NCBI GenBank assembly: GCA_903873905.1
Contig: CAIQQJ010000115.1
Coordinates: 42,356-106,355 of the forward strand
Direction: 5' to 3'
Source of the DNA: an uncultured Flavobacteriales bacterium
GTDB lineage: Bacteria; Bacteroidota; Bacteroidia; Palsa-965
DNA: 64,000 nt
Shown here: piece by piece, positions 1 through 8,964 of the stretch
How positions within the stretch are numbered: position 1 is the first letter of the stretch
Layout of the letters: every line of letters begins with the position of its first letter
Translations under genes and position numbers: made by a program
The notes under the pieces: model-generated
Databases searched by the model: none
The model's input: the letters and a program-made list of their open reading frames with translations, nothing else
Told to the model about the DNA's origin: nothing

Positions 1-505
1 TTTCCCTAGCAGAAACAATTATGTTGGCAAGCTTTGCTGCATTTTCAACATCACCGAATTCTCTGAACATATTTCGCAATTGACGCTCATCGTAAGTGTT
101 CAACACTTCTTCTGCATCAGTTGTTGCGGAACGATTCATGCGCATATCAAGAGGTCCATCAAAACGCGTTGAAAATCCTCTTTCAGGTTCATCAATTTGA
201 TGCGAAGAAATTCCGAGATCAGCGAGGATTCCATCAACCGGAATTGCATTGTGCAAGCGGAGGAAATTTTTCAGGAATCTGAAATTCTGTCTGACAAGAA
301 TGAATCGCGGGTCATCAATTGCATTTACAACCGCATCTTCATCCTGATCAAATGCGATCAGTTTTCCTTTTTCTCCCAATTGCGCAAGCATTGCGCGTGA
401 GTGACCTCCACCTCCGAAAGTAACGTCAACATACGTTCCGTCGCTTTGAATGGCCAAACCCTCTAGGCTTTCATTTAAAAGAACGGGATTATGGTAAGTC
501 GACAT
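1..505 (-). CDS. rsmH: 16S rRNA (cytosine(1402)-N(4))-methyltransferase RsmH (MraW), C-terminus beyond window
   Basis: Reverse-strand reading from ATG at 505 gives MSTYHNPVLLNESLEGLA...YVDVTFGGGGHSRAML...; located directly after mraZ, overlapping its 3' end. Confidence 0.93.
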   Translation of the reverse strand, partial: MSTYHNPVLLNESLEGLAIQSDGTYVDVTFGGGGHSRAMLAQLGEKGKLIAFDQDEDAVVNAIDDPRFILVRQNFRFLKNFLRLHNAIPVDGILADLGISSHQIDEPERGFSTRFDGPLDMRMNRSATTDAEEVLNTYDERQLRNMFREFGDVENAAKLANIIVSARE

Positions 506-968
506 CATCTCCCTTATTGCCCATTGCACCCATTACCTCTTCAGCAAGTGAACCGAAATCAACTGAAGGATCATTGATCGCTTTTTCATAACAATCCTTG
601 TCCCAGATTTCAATCATATTCACTGCAGCTGACATAACGATGTTTTTGGAAATTCCAGCGAATGTCACTAAGTCTTTCGGCACAAGAATTCGTCCGCTAC
701 TGTCGAGATCAACAGGCTTCACACCGGCATTAAACATTCGGATGAAGTCAACATTTTTTTTCTTGAAGCGATTCAGTTTGCTAATGTCCTTCACTAATAC
801 ATTCCACTCATTTATTGAATAGAGTTCGAGGCACTTGTGAAACACACTACGCTTAACAACGAAACCTTTTTTCAGAATTGTCTGTAGCTGCTTTTTGAAT
901 GCAACAGGCAGGAGCAAACGCCCCTTCGCATCAATGTTGCACTCGTAAACACCAATCAAACTATTCAT
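489..968 (-). CDS. mraZ: Division/cell wall cluster transcriptional regulator MraZ
   Basis: 159 aa with two SpoVT/AbrB-like MraZ repeats (NIDAKGRLLLPVAFK; DSSGRILVPKDL); next to rsmH. Confidence 0.96.
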   Translation of the reverse strand: MNSLIGVYECNIDAKGRLLLPVAFKKQLQTILKKGFVVKRSVFHKCLELYSINEWNVLVKDISKLNRFKKKNVDFIRMFNAGVKPVDLDSSGRILVPKDLVTFAGISKNIVMSAAVNMIEIWDKDCYEKAINDPSVDFGSLAEEVMGAMGNKGDDVDLP

Positions 969-1006
969 GTTATTGCTTCTTGAGCCGTAAAAGTATTGAA
1001 ATAATT

Positions 1007-1034
1007 CCCACTATTTCCCACAAAACCCCACTTT
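1007..1034 (-). promoter_or_regulatory. Putative MraZ operator: three GTGGG repeats at 10-bp spacing
   Basis: Reverse strand reads AAGTGGGGTTTTGTGGGAAATAGTGGGAATT, 38 bp upstream of the mraZ start. Confidence 0.75.
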
Positions 1035-1473
1035 TGTTGATAACTTACCTATCAACACTTAAAATCGTAGTAGTTTCTGACTTATCATTTGCGTGAAAGG
1101 CTTGAAAACACTGAGATATATTGAATTTTATGACACTATTTTCAAGTGGGGGAAATGAACAATGGGCAAGAAACTTTGGAATTCAGAAACAAACCCAGAA
1201 GAAGCTTTGAAAAAAAATAAACAATAAAATATTATTTCATCAATTACATGAAAGTCAATAGAATTAAGCACTTCAAAGATTCAGCATAAAATGAACTATA
1301 GCTTTTTCTAATAAAATTTCTTTTTACGGTAACAATTGAACAATTATGCAAAAACTCTTAAACAGTAAGATTCCATTGATATTACAAGCTAATTGCAAAA
1401 AAAAAGAATTGAAAAAATTGATTTCAGATGTAGGGTATATCTGAAAAATCCAGAGTAATTTTGCGCCTGAAAT

Positions 1474-2325
1474 ATGAAGAAGGATCCATTTATCAATGTT
1501 GAAAAAATCATTCGCGGAAAAAATCCCCGGCTCTTGAAATGGATGCCAAAATTTTTATTGAATTATGTGAAACGTATTCTTCATGAGAAAGATGTAAATG
1601 ATTTCATGGAGCTGCATGGGCATAACAGAAATCTCGATTTTGTTAATGCCATACTAACAGATTTCAAAACAAAAATTGTCGTAAAAGGAATAGAAAACAT
1701 TCCGGAGCATGGGGGAGTTATCATTGCATCCAATCATCCACTTGGTGGATTTGACGGCCTTGCATTGATTAAAGCGGTTTCAGAAAAAAGATTGGACATA
1801 CGATTTTTGGTAAATGATATTTTACTGAATTTAAGTCCACTGAATGATTTTTTTGTTCCTGTAAATAAACATGGGGCACAAAATGCGATTTCAAAAATTG
1901 AAGAAACCTATAAATCCGATAATGCAATTTTGGTTTTTCCTGCTGGACTCGTTTCTCGAAAACAAAAAGGAAAAATCATGGATCTCGAATGGAAAAAAAG
2001 TTTCATTGCAAAATCCATACAATATCATAAGCCTATTGTCCCAACATTTATTGATGGAAAAAATTCTTCTTTTTTTTACAACTTTTCCCTATGGAGAAAA
2101 CGCCTAGGGATCAAAGCTAATCTGGAGATGTTTTATCTTTCGGAAGAAACGTTTAAGCAACGACATAAAACAATAACCATTACCTTTGGTGAAGTAGTTC
2201 ATCCATCTATTTTCGATCCAAAAAAATCCCATCGAGAATTGGCAGAACAAATGAAAACACATATCTATGCAATGGGCGAAGGAAAAATTGGACCTTTTTC
2301 CAAACCCAAGGAAAATTCGCTGTAA
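1474..2325 (+). CDS. 1-acyl-glycerol-3-phosphate acyltransferase-like protein (candidate aminolipid O-acyltransferase)
   Basis: PlsC-type motifs NHPLGGFDG and VFPAGLVSR; 14 bp upstream of a GNAT-type N-acyltransferase. Confidence 0.8.
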   Translation: MKKDPFINVEKIIRGKNPRLLKWMPKFLLNYVKRILHEKDVNDFMELHGHNRNLDFVNAILTDFKTKIVVKGIENIPEHGGVIIASNHPLGGFDGLALIKAVSEKRLDIRFLVNDILLNLSPLNDFFVPVNKHGAQNAISKIEETYKSDNAILVFPAGLVSRKQKGKIMDLEWKKSFIAKSIQYHKPIVPTFIDGKNSSFFYNFSLWRKRLGIKANLEMFYLSEETFKQRHKTITITFGEVVHPSIFDPKKSHRELAEQMKTHIYAMGEGKIGPFSKPKENSL

Positions 2326-2339
2326 AGAATCAAAACAAA

Positions 2340-3272
2340 ATGCAAGCACTTATTCCTCCTGTCGCACGTCATCTCCTCGAGCAAGAGCTGAATGAACATA
2401 CATTTGTGCGAGATGCTCGTGGAGGAGAAAATCAAATATTTATTGTGAATATTCACAATGCACCAAACACGCTTCAGGAAATTGGCAGACTTCGTGAATT
2501 GACTTTTCGTGCTGCAGGTGGCGGAACGGATAAAGCTTGCGATCTGGATGATTTTGACACATGTGAAAAATGCTATGAGCAATTGATTGTTTGGAGTCCC
2601 GAAAACAAAGAAATTGTTGGCGGCTATCGATTCATTCGCTGTTGTGATTCCAGGACTCCAGATGGAAATTATCATCTTGCAACAACAGAACTTTTTACTT
2701 TCAGTGATAATTTCAAAAAAGATTTTCTCCCTTACACAATTGAACTTGGAAGATCTTTTGTTCAACCCAATTATCAACCTTCCATTTCAAATCGGAAAGG
2801 TCTTTTTTCTCTTGATAATTTGTGGGACGGACTCGGCGCACTTGTGGTTGACAATCCAGACATGAAATATTTTTACGGGAAGGTGACAACCTATCGACAT
2901 TATAATGTTGAAGCTCGAGATTATATTCTTCATTTCATGAATCATTATTTTCCAGACGAAAATCATCTTGTTACTCCAATTCATCCTGTACAAATCAAAA
3001 CCGATGTGAGTTCTTTTGAAAAAGAACTTGATACGTTAAATTACAAAGAGGGACATAAAATTCTTAATCAGCATGTGCGGGCATTGGGGGAAAATATTCC
3101 TCCATTGGTAAATTCATACATGAACCTCAGTGCAACCATGCTAAATTTCGGAACTGCCGTGAATGATGAATTTGGTGATGTTGATGAAACAGGAATTATG
3201 GTAACGATTTCAGATATTTATCCGACAAAAAAAGAACGGCACATCAGTTCATATGCGGGCAGGGAAAAATAA
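2340..3272 (+). CDS. GNAT/hemolysin-like N-acyltransferase (OlsB/GlsB-like)
   Basis: RELTFRAAGGGT..., GGYRFIRC..., ELGRSFVQPNYQ resemble the ornithine/glycine lipid N-acyltransferase family. Confidence 0.75.
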   Translation: MQALIPPVARHLLEQELNEHTFVRDARGGENQIFIVNIHNAPNTLQEIGRLRELTFRAAGGGTDKACDLDDFDTCEKCYEQLIVWSPENKEIVGGYRFIRCCDSRTPDGNYHLATTELFTFSDNFKKDFLPYTIELGRSFVQPNYQPSISNRKGLFSLDNLWDGLGALVVDNPDMKYFYGKVTTYRHYNVEARDYILHFMNHYFPDENHLVTPIHPVQIKTDVSSFEKELDTLNYKEGHKILNQHVRALGENIPPLVNSYMNLSATMLNFGTAVNDEFGDVDETGIMVTISDIYPTKKERHISSYAGREK

Positions 3273-3308
3273 TTCTTTTGCTCTTTATTTTGCTTATTCC
3301 ATCTCTTC

Positions 3309-3920
3309 TTGAAAATTTCATCAGCAGTTTACATCAGCAGCAACGCAAAATTTGAAGATTGTCCTCCAGCGGATAAACCGGAATATGCTTTTATCGGTCG
3401 TTCTAATGTTGGGAAATCTTCCTTGATCAATATGCTTTGTGGAATAAATGGTTTGGCAAGAATTTCCTCTACGCCCGGCAAAACGCAAATCATAAACCAT
3501 TATTTAATAAATGATAAATGGTATTTGGTGGATTTGCCAGGTTATGGTTATGCGAAAGTTTCAAAATTAAAACGCGCACAGTTTAACCAAATGATCAGCC
3601 GTTATATTCTTGGAAGAAAAAATCTAATGTGTGTTTTTATTCTGGTTGATTCTAGGATTGAACCGCAGGCCATTGATTTGGAATTCATGGAAAATCTTGC
3701 AACAATGGAAATTGCTTTTACTGTGGTTTTCACAAAGTGCGACAAACTTTCTTCAATAAAATTGCCAAAAGCAATTGCTGCCTATAAAAGGACCATGCTA
3801 AAAACGTGGGAAGAATTTCCAAAACATTTTCTTACTTCAGCTGAAAAGAAAACAGGACGTGCTGATATTTTGGATTTCATTGAAGAAACCAATTTGATTT
3901 TCGATCAGCTTAACAGTTGA
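3309..3920 (+). CDS. engB: Ribosome biogenesis GTP-binding protein YihA/YsxC/EngB
   Basis: G1 GRSNVGKSSL, G3 DLPGYGYAKV, G4 TKCDK; TTG start. Confidence 0.95.
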   Translation: MKISSAVYISSNAKFEDCPPADKPEYAFIGRSNVGKSSLINMLCGINGLARISSTPGKTQIINHYLINDKWYLVDLPGYGYAKVSKLKRAQFNQMISRYILGRKNLMCVFILVDSRIEPQAIDLEFMENLATMEIAFTVVFTKCDKLSSIKLPKAIAAYKRTMLKTWEEFPKHFLTSAEKKTGRADILDFIEETNLIFDQLNS

Positions 3921-3924
3921 TTAT

Positions 3925-4332
3925 TTAGGGATGAATGTGGAAATACATTCGAGTGGTTTTAATGTAATTCCCCTTCCGGTCTTTCACCCACATATCCAAG
4001 ACCATTTCACGATTATTCAGGGTTTGTATTTTATAAATGTATTGATCGGGTTCCGTGCAATACAACCATAATTCCACTTTGTTTTTCAAAGTATAATTAC
4101 AAGCATAATTCTGATCCGACAAATCAAAAAGAATTGTTCCTTCAGAAAAAGTAATGGATTCTTTTTTGGGATTTTTATTCTTTCCTTCAAATAACTTTCC
4201 GCATTTTTTTTCAGCTACCAAATCCCATTTTGTTCCCGTTATTTTTTTAAGAAACTTTTCGTCAATTTTTCCAGCGTGCAAAGCGTTCGTTCCCACGATA
4301 ATACTTAGAAAAATAAAAACTATTTTTTTCAT
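3925..4332 (-). CDS. Small secreted protein, possibly lipocalin-like
   Basis: 135 aa with signal peptide; GTKWDLVAEKKC...; no firm family assignment. Confidence 0.55.
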   Translation of the reverse strand: MKKIVFIFLSIIVGTNALHAGKIDEKFLKKITGTKWDLVAEKKCGKLFEGKNKNPKKESITFSEGTILFDLSDQNYACNYTLKNKVELWLYCTEPDQYIYKIQTLNNREMVLDMWVKDRKGNYIKTTRMYFHIHP

Positions 4333-4383
4333 GAAATCATGTTTGCTTTAAAGACGTTTAAATCCTGAATCGTTGCCAAAGAA

Positions 4384-4415
4384 AAAGTCCCGTCCTGAAA
4401 TCAGAACGGGACTTT
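4384..4415 (-). terminator. Rho-independent terminator-like hairpin
   Basis: AAAGTCCCGTCCTGAAATCAGAACGGGACTTT downstream of the 4429-6249 gene. Confidence 0.75.
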
Positions 4416-4428
4416 CCAGAAAAATATT

Positions 4429-6249
4429 TTATTGTTTACCTGATCCTATCAAGGTAAGAAATCCACTTGTGCTGTAATCGCGGGTATCAGTTAGTGCATG
4501 CAAGATGTAATAATAAGTTCCATCGCTACACTTTTGGCCCGATGTGGAATGACCATCCCAATGAATGGCTGGTGCTTCAGATTCGAAAATTTTCACGCCC
4601 CAACGATCAAAGATTTCGATTTTGAATTCTTTCAATCCACTGTTTGGAATGTAAAACTCATCATTTGTTCCGTCACCATTTGGAGAAAATACGTTTGGTA
4701 TTAAAAGACCTTCAAGAACGGTTACGATGGATTGAACTGTGTCAACGCATCCATGAGAATCTGTTGCAGTTAAGGTGACTGTATAAGTTCCAGCGCCAGT
4801 ATAAGTATTTATAGGATTTTGTTGAGTTGAAGTTGAGCCATTGCCAAAATCCCAAACCCACGATGTTGCACCTGTCGTCTGATCAACGAAATTCCATGTT
4901 GATGCCCATGGTCCACTGCCTGTTGTATCGGTTACAAATTGGGCTACTGGACTAGGATAAACTGTTGGAGAACATGTTGCAGGAAGTGAAAAACAATTTG
5001 CATCCAATGGAGAAACAGAAACTACTGTTACAGCAGCAGTACCCGTGGTCCAATTAACATACAATGAATCTGTTCCTTGTCCACCAATTATTGTTCCGTT
5101 TCCAGGTATTGTCCATGTAAATGGAGCAGCTCCGCCTGTCGCAACAAATAAATTATTATTCGAATTTTCGCAGAATGAAGGACAAACAATTGAAGGTGCT
5201 GCTGGTTTTAATTCTGTCAAAACATAAGGTTCACCGGGATTTGCAAATGCCCATGCTGCGCGAGTGCGAGTTGTAAAAATTCCAGAAATTCCAGAAGTGG
5301 CAGCAGCAATATCATTCCACATATTGTTGGATGTTCTCCAATGAGAAACACCATTCCAAGGACCATCCGTTGCGGGAATAAAATAAACTGAAATGTCAGC
5401 AGCGTCATTGCCACTAGGACGAAGAATGGCGTGATAGAAAGTATCGTTAGCGGTACAAATCAATCCATCATTCGTTGCTCGGTTGTAAGTGTCATTATCA
5501 GGATTGTGATTAATGAACCGAACGGTATAGATGTCGTTATTGGTTGCTGTTGGTTTTACGTCAATTGGTCGGTAGCGTGTAGCTACAACACTCGATCCTG
5601 TTGGAAAAAGATAAGTTCCTGTTGAATTTGTTGCTCTAGAAAGTACTCCTGGAGCATCGCTACTTACAAATCCTTCGCTTCCTGGAACCTGAAGATTTAC
5701 AACTGCAGCCACCGCAGGATCATTGACAAAAAATGTATTGATTTGAGTTTCCAATTCACGATCTCCAATATTCAAGACGCCACCACTAGCATCGGTCATT
5801 GCATTTACCAACAACAATGTTTTTTTGCGATTGGCTAATGTTCCTGTGCCTGTGAGTTTGAGATTATGAAATGTAGTAACTGTGCTATTAATGCTTGTAA
5901 TAAATTGTTGTGTATTTCCATTCAATTCCACGGTGCTTGTTCCTCCAACAAAAACAGAATTGTTGATCCAATCCTGTTCCACTTTATAATATCCATTTCC
6001 AGAAGCAGAACCACTATTGATGGTCATGGTTCCTGGCAATAGAAAAAGTGGTGAATTCTTGACAACATCAACCGAACCATCATTTGTAAAGTTGGAAACG
6101 TTGTCGAGGGTAAGACCTCCATTACAATGCAACATTCCACCAGTAGTAACGGCTACAATGGCGCCATTGGAATAAAATATTTGTGCATTTAAACCCGAAG
6201 AAAAAGCGAGAGCCAATAATGCAGAGAAGATGGGGTACTTCTGTTTCAT
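4429..6249 (-). CDS. PKD-domain secreted protein with T9SS type B (gliding-motility/CHU_C) C-terminal domain
   Basis: Signal peptide; PKD VWDFGNGSTSTQQNPINTYTGAGTYTVTLTATDSHGC; CTD IPNVFSPNGDGTNDEFYIPNSG...FDRWGVKIFES. Confidence 0.9.
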   Translation of the reverse strand: MKQKYPIFSALLALAFSSGLNAQIFYSNGAIVAVTTGGMLHCNGGLTLDNVSNFTNDGSVDVVKNSPLFLLPGTMTINSGSASGNGYYKVEQDWINNSVFVGGTSTVELNGNTQQFITSINSTVTTFHNLKLTGTGTLANRKKTLLLVNAMTDASGGVLNIGDRELETQINTFFVNDPAVAAVVNLQVPGSEGFVSSDAPGVLSRATNSTGTYLFPTGSSVVATRYRPIDVKPTATNNDIYTVRFINHNPDNDTYNRATNDGLICTANDTFYHAILRPSGNDAADISVYFIPATDGPWNGVSHWRTSNNMWNDIAAATSGISGIFTTRTRAAWAFANPGEPYVLTELKPAAPSIVCPSFCENSNNNLFVATGGAAPFTWTIPGNGTIIGGQGTDSLYVNWTTGTAAVTVVSVSPLDANCFSLPATCSPTVYPSPVAQFVTDTTGSGPWASTWNFVDQTTGATSWVWDFGNGSTSTQQNPINTYTGAGTYTVTLTATDSHGCVDTVQSIVTVLEGLLIPNVFSPNGDGTNDEFYIPNSGLKEFKIEIFDRWGVKIFESEAPAIHWDGHSTSGQKCSDGTYYYILHALTDTRDYSTSGFLTLIGSGKQ

Positions 6250-6344
6250 AGTATTTTCGAAAACGGTTTAAACCGAGCCGACACTAAAATAAAACAATTT
6301 TCATGATAAATAATGGTCACAATCATATTTGCCAAAAAAAAAGC

Positions 6345-6674
6345 CTACTTAGGATCTACAAGCCCCATTTTTTCAGCAAAGTAGGCCGCAAAATCCCGCA
6401 TGTCGCCAGACATTTTTTCCTCACCTGTTGCGCGGGTAAAAGTATCGGACATGGTGACCAAATTTTGATGAAAAAAACGTTTCATTTCATCGATGGGCAT
6501 TGTTTTGGTCCAAAGGTCAATTCGCATGGTATTATGTTCGTTTTCATCCCACATGGTGAGCATGATGGCTTTACTTTTTCCGCCGTCTTGTGAATCGCTG
6601 GCTTTCCATTCAATGGATTCGGGAAGGTTGTTTTCATCAAGGGTGATGGTGAAATTGATGGTGGCTTTTCTCAT
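6345..6674 (-). CDS. gldC: Gliding motility protein GldC
   Basis: 109 aa, family-like MRKATINFTITLDENNLPESIEWKASD...; next to gldB. Confidence 0.9.
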   Translation of the reverse strand: MRKATINFTITLDENNLPESIEWKASDSQDGGKSKAIMLTMWDENEHNTMRIDLWTKTMPIDEMKRFFHQNLVTMSDTFTRATGEEKMSGDMRDFAAYFAEKMGLVDPK

Positions 6675-6743
6675 GCTGCAAAGTTAGCCAGAGATTTCGC
6701 AGATTTTGCAGATTTTGATTGGGAAAAAACTTGGAGGCTCGAT

Positions 6744-6850
6744 TTTGCGTGAGGGATGGAGGCATTATTGAAGCTCTTTTTTTCGATTTCTTCGAAAAAA
6801 AAGCGACTGCCGAGAGCCCGACCTGACGTAGGAAGGGCACGCCCTACTAA
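6744..6850. repeat. Interspersed structured element, TTTTGCGTGAGGGAT...GGGCACGCC family
   Basis: Shares TTTTGCGTGAGGGAT, AGCCC and GGGCACGCC with 52364-52459 (reverse complement); internal hairpin CTTTTTTTCGATTTCTTCGAAAAAAAAG. Confidence 0.7.
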
Positions 6851-6942
6851 AAAGGAGCAGTAGTCAAAAAGCGACAGCGGTAGTTAAAAATAAAAATATC
6901 GGCAAGTTGCTATCAGCGGTCGGTGGTTGAGGCGGTGTTGAA

Positions 6943-8013
6943 TTAGAATTTCGGTTTGTATTTGGAGCGATTCAATAAAGCTGCGCCGTCTTTGAAATTC
7001 ATTAATTCATCGAGGGAAATAGTTGGATTTTTTTCCATGAATGCTTCCACGATTTGCAGCCCAATCCAAGTGCCAGCCCTACCAGGAGATTCTTTCGGAA
7101 AACCAGGAGAAAAGGGGCCGTCTTCAGTATAATGATTGAGATCGTCTTCGTTTTCGGAATACACTTTTTTCTGTTCGATTAAAGTGGCCCACATTCTTGC
7201 TTCATTTTCCTTACACCAATCCAATTTTGATTGTGGAAAACCCGTGATGATGCTATCGGATGCATTTCGCAACAATGCTTTTTCGAGATAGAGTAATTTG
7301 CCTTCGTAAACCATTTTATTGATGAGATCATTTTTCGGTGGATCGTAAGGGAATTCATTCATCATCCAGCCTTTTACAAAACTCACTGCCATGTATTCTT
7401 TTGAACTTACACGACGACGATAAGCTGGCCATTTTTCACGAAGGGATTCGCTGGAATAATAAAAATGATCCTGACCGAGAAAATATTCCAATCCGATTCC
7501 ATAATAATTATCAACTTGGAGAATGCCATAATTAAATCCGGTCATGGTTGTGTAAACACCTTTTGGCAAGGGGCGTTTTGGAAAATGATATCGGAAATGT
7601 TTGTAGGCATCGGTGATATCGTTTTCCAGGAATGAAAAATCGTTGGCGAAAATGGAATTGCATTCTTTCAAAACATCGCGGTAACCCGTATTGAGAATAA
7701 AATCGCGGATGGCATAATCGCAGCCGATTGAATCGTGTGCTTGACTGCAAACAACATGGTTCACAAATCCATCATTAAAATTTCCGAAACGCTGATGAAG
7801 CAATTCCAATGACTGCGTCATTTTATTCGTATCCAAAGCAAAAAAATCTTTTTCATAATGCAGGATTTTCACTTGAGGGACGGAAATGGAAGAAACGTCG
7901 ACATCCAAAGGATCGTGTGAGCAAGAAGAAAAGAAAGTAATTATCAAGAAAAAAGCGGCAGCAATTTTTGTTGCAGCTACAGTTGAAAAAGAAATTGGAC
8001 CTATACCTTTCAT
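6943..8013 (-). CDS. gldB: Gliding motility lipoprotein GldB
   Basis: Lipobox FFSSC; GldB-like sequence; next to gldC. Confidence 0.9.
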   Translation of the reverse strand: MKGIGPISFSTVAATKIAAAFFLIITFFSSCSHDPLDVDVSSISVPQVKILHYEKDFFALDTNKMTQSLELLHQRFGNFNDGFVNHVVCSQAHDSIGCDYAIRDFILNTGYRDVLKECNSIFANDFSFLENDITDAYKHFRYHFPKRPLPKGVYTTMTGFNYGILQVDNYYGIGLEYFLGQDHFYYSSESLREKWPAYRRRVSSKEYMAVSFVKGWMMNEFPYDPPKNDLINKMVYEGKLLYLEKALLRNASDSIITGFPQSKLDWCKENEARMWATLIEQKKVYSENEDDLNHYTEDGPFSPGFPKESPGRAGTWIGLQIVEAFMEKNPTISLDELMNFKDGAALLNRSKYKPKF

Positions 8014-8067
8014 AAAACATTCAAAATTATCGTAATATTGTACAACGCAAAAACCTCAGACAAAAGT

Positions 8068-8871
8068 ATGAAAAAGGTAATCCTATTAATGCTAGCGCTC
8101 ACCATTGGTGGCAAATATGCAATCGCTCAAAGCGGCGAAAATGACATCAAAAATTTCCGTTTCGGTTTGAAAACTGCGGGAATGCTCACTTGGTACAAAC
8201 CTGATGATCAAAAGAAATACACCAGTGGCGGTGTTTCTGCTAAAGGTTGTTATGGATTGATGATGGAATTCCGTCTGAACAAAGTAGCATCGATTGCAAT
8301 GGGATTTCAAGTTGATTATTTCGGTGGAAAATTAAACATGTTGGATTCCAATTATTATTTTCTTTCGAAAGACAGTGAAATTCTACCTAAATCGGATTCA
8401 ACAACCCTCACTTCACGTTATCTTTTAAATAACCGCACCTACAAATCGACCTATGTAACACTTCCATTTACCTTGAAGTTGAAAACTCCTGAAATAGGAT
8501 CGCTTACCTATTATGGCCAATTCGGAATAAATGCTTCCGTAAGAATGAAAACCCGAGTTACTGATGCTGTAAATACAACAAGTTGGGCTGGCAATAGAGT
8601 TGTTACTGGCTCACCAGCCACACAAACCGATTTGATCAATTCAACCGACATGAATTTGTTCATGTTTGCACTTAATGTTGGTGCTGGCGCAGAATGGAAT
8701 CTTGCTGGTTCAACGTCATTGGTTTTTGGATTGAATTGGTATAATGGATTCTCAAACGTTTTAAAATCGGATTCAAAATATTTAGTACGCACACCTTTTA
8801 ATTCAAATGTTGCAACAAAACAAAATGCGAAAGCTAGTGCAATAGCGTTGACTTTCGGAGTGTTGTTCTAG
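8068..8871 (+). CDS. Outer membrane beta-barrel protein (PorT-like fold)
   Basis: Signal peptide MKKVILLMLALTIGGKYAIAQ; alternating beta-strand pattern; C-terminal ...ALTFGVLF; ATG at 8068 preferred over TTG at 8038. Confidence 0.7.
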   Translation: MKKVILLMLALTIGGKYAIAQSGENDIKNFRFGLKTAGMLTWYKPDDQKKYTSGGVSAKGCYGLMMEFRLNKVASIAMGFQVDYFGGKLNMLDSNYYFLSKDSEILPKSDSTTLTSRYLLNNRTYKSTYVTLPFTLKLKTPEIGSLTYYGQFGINASVRMKTRVTDAVNTTSWAGNRVVTGSPATQTDLINSTDMNLFMFALNVGAGAEWNLAGSTSLVFGLNWYNGFSNVLKSDSKYLVRTPFNSNVATKQNAKASAIALTFGVLF

Positions 8872-8891
8872 AAAAGAAAAAATAATTTGTA

Positions 8892-8926
8892 AAACGATCG
8901 GTTAATTCAGCCGATCGTTTTTTTTT
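8892..8926 (+). terminator. Rho-independent terminator
   Basis: AAACGATCGGTTAATTCAGCCGATCGTTTTTTTTT. Confidence 0.9.
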
Positions 8927-8964
8927 GTGTTATCAGAAAATAAACATTGTAATTTTACAGCATC

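Noticed and set aside
1097-1473. AT-rich intergenic region as a possible small-RNA locus
   Set aside because: No convincing hairpin/terminator or promoter pair by eye; needs RNA-seq.
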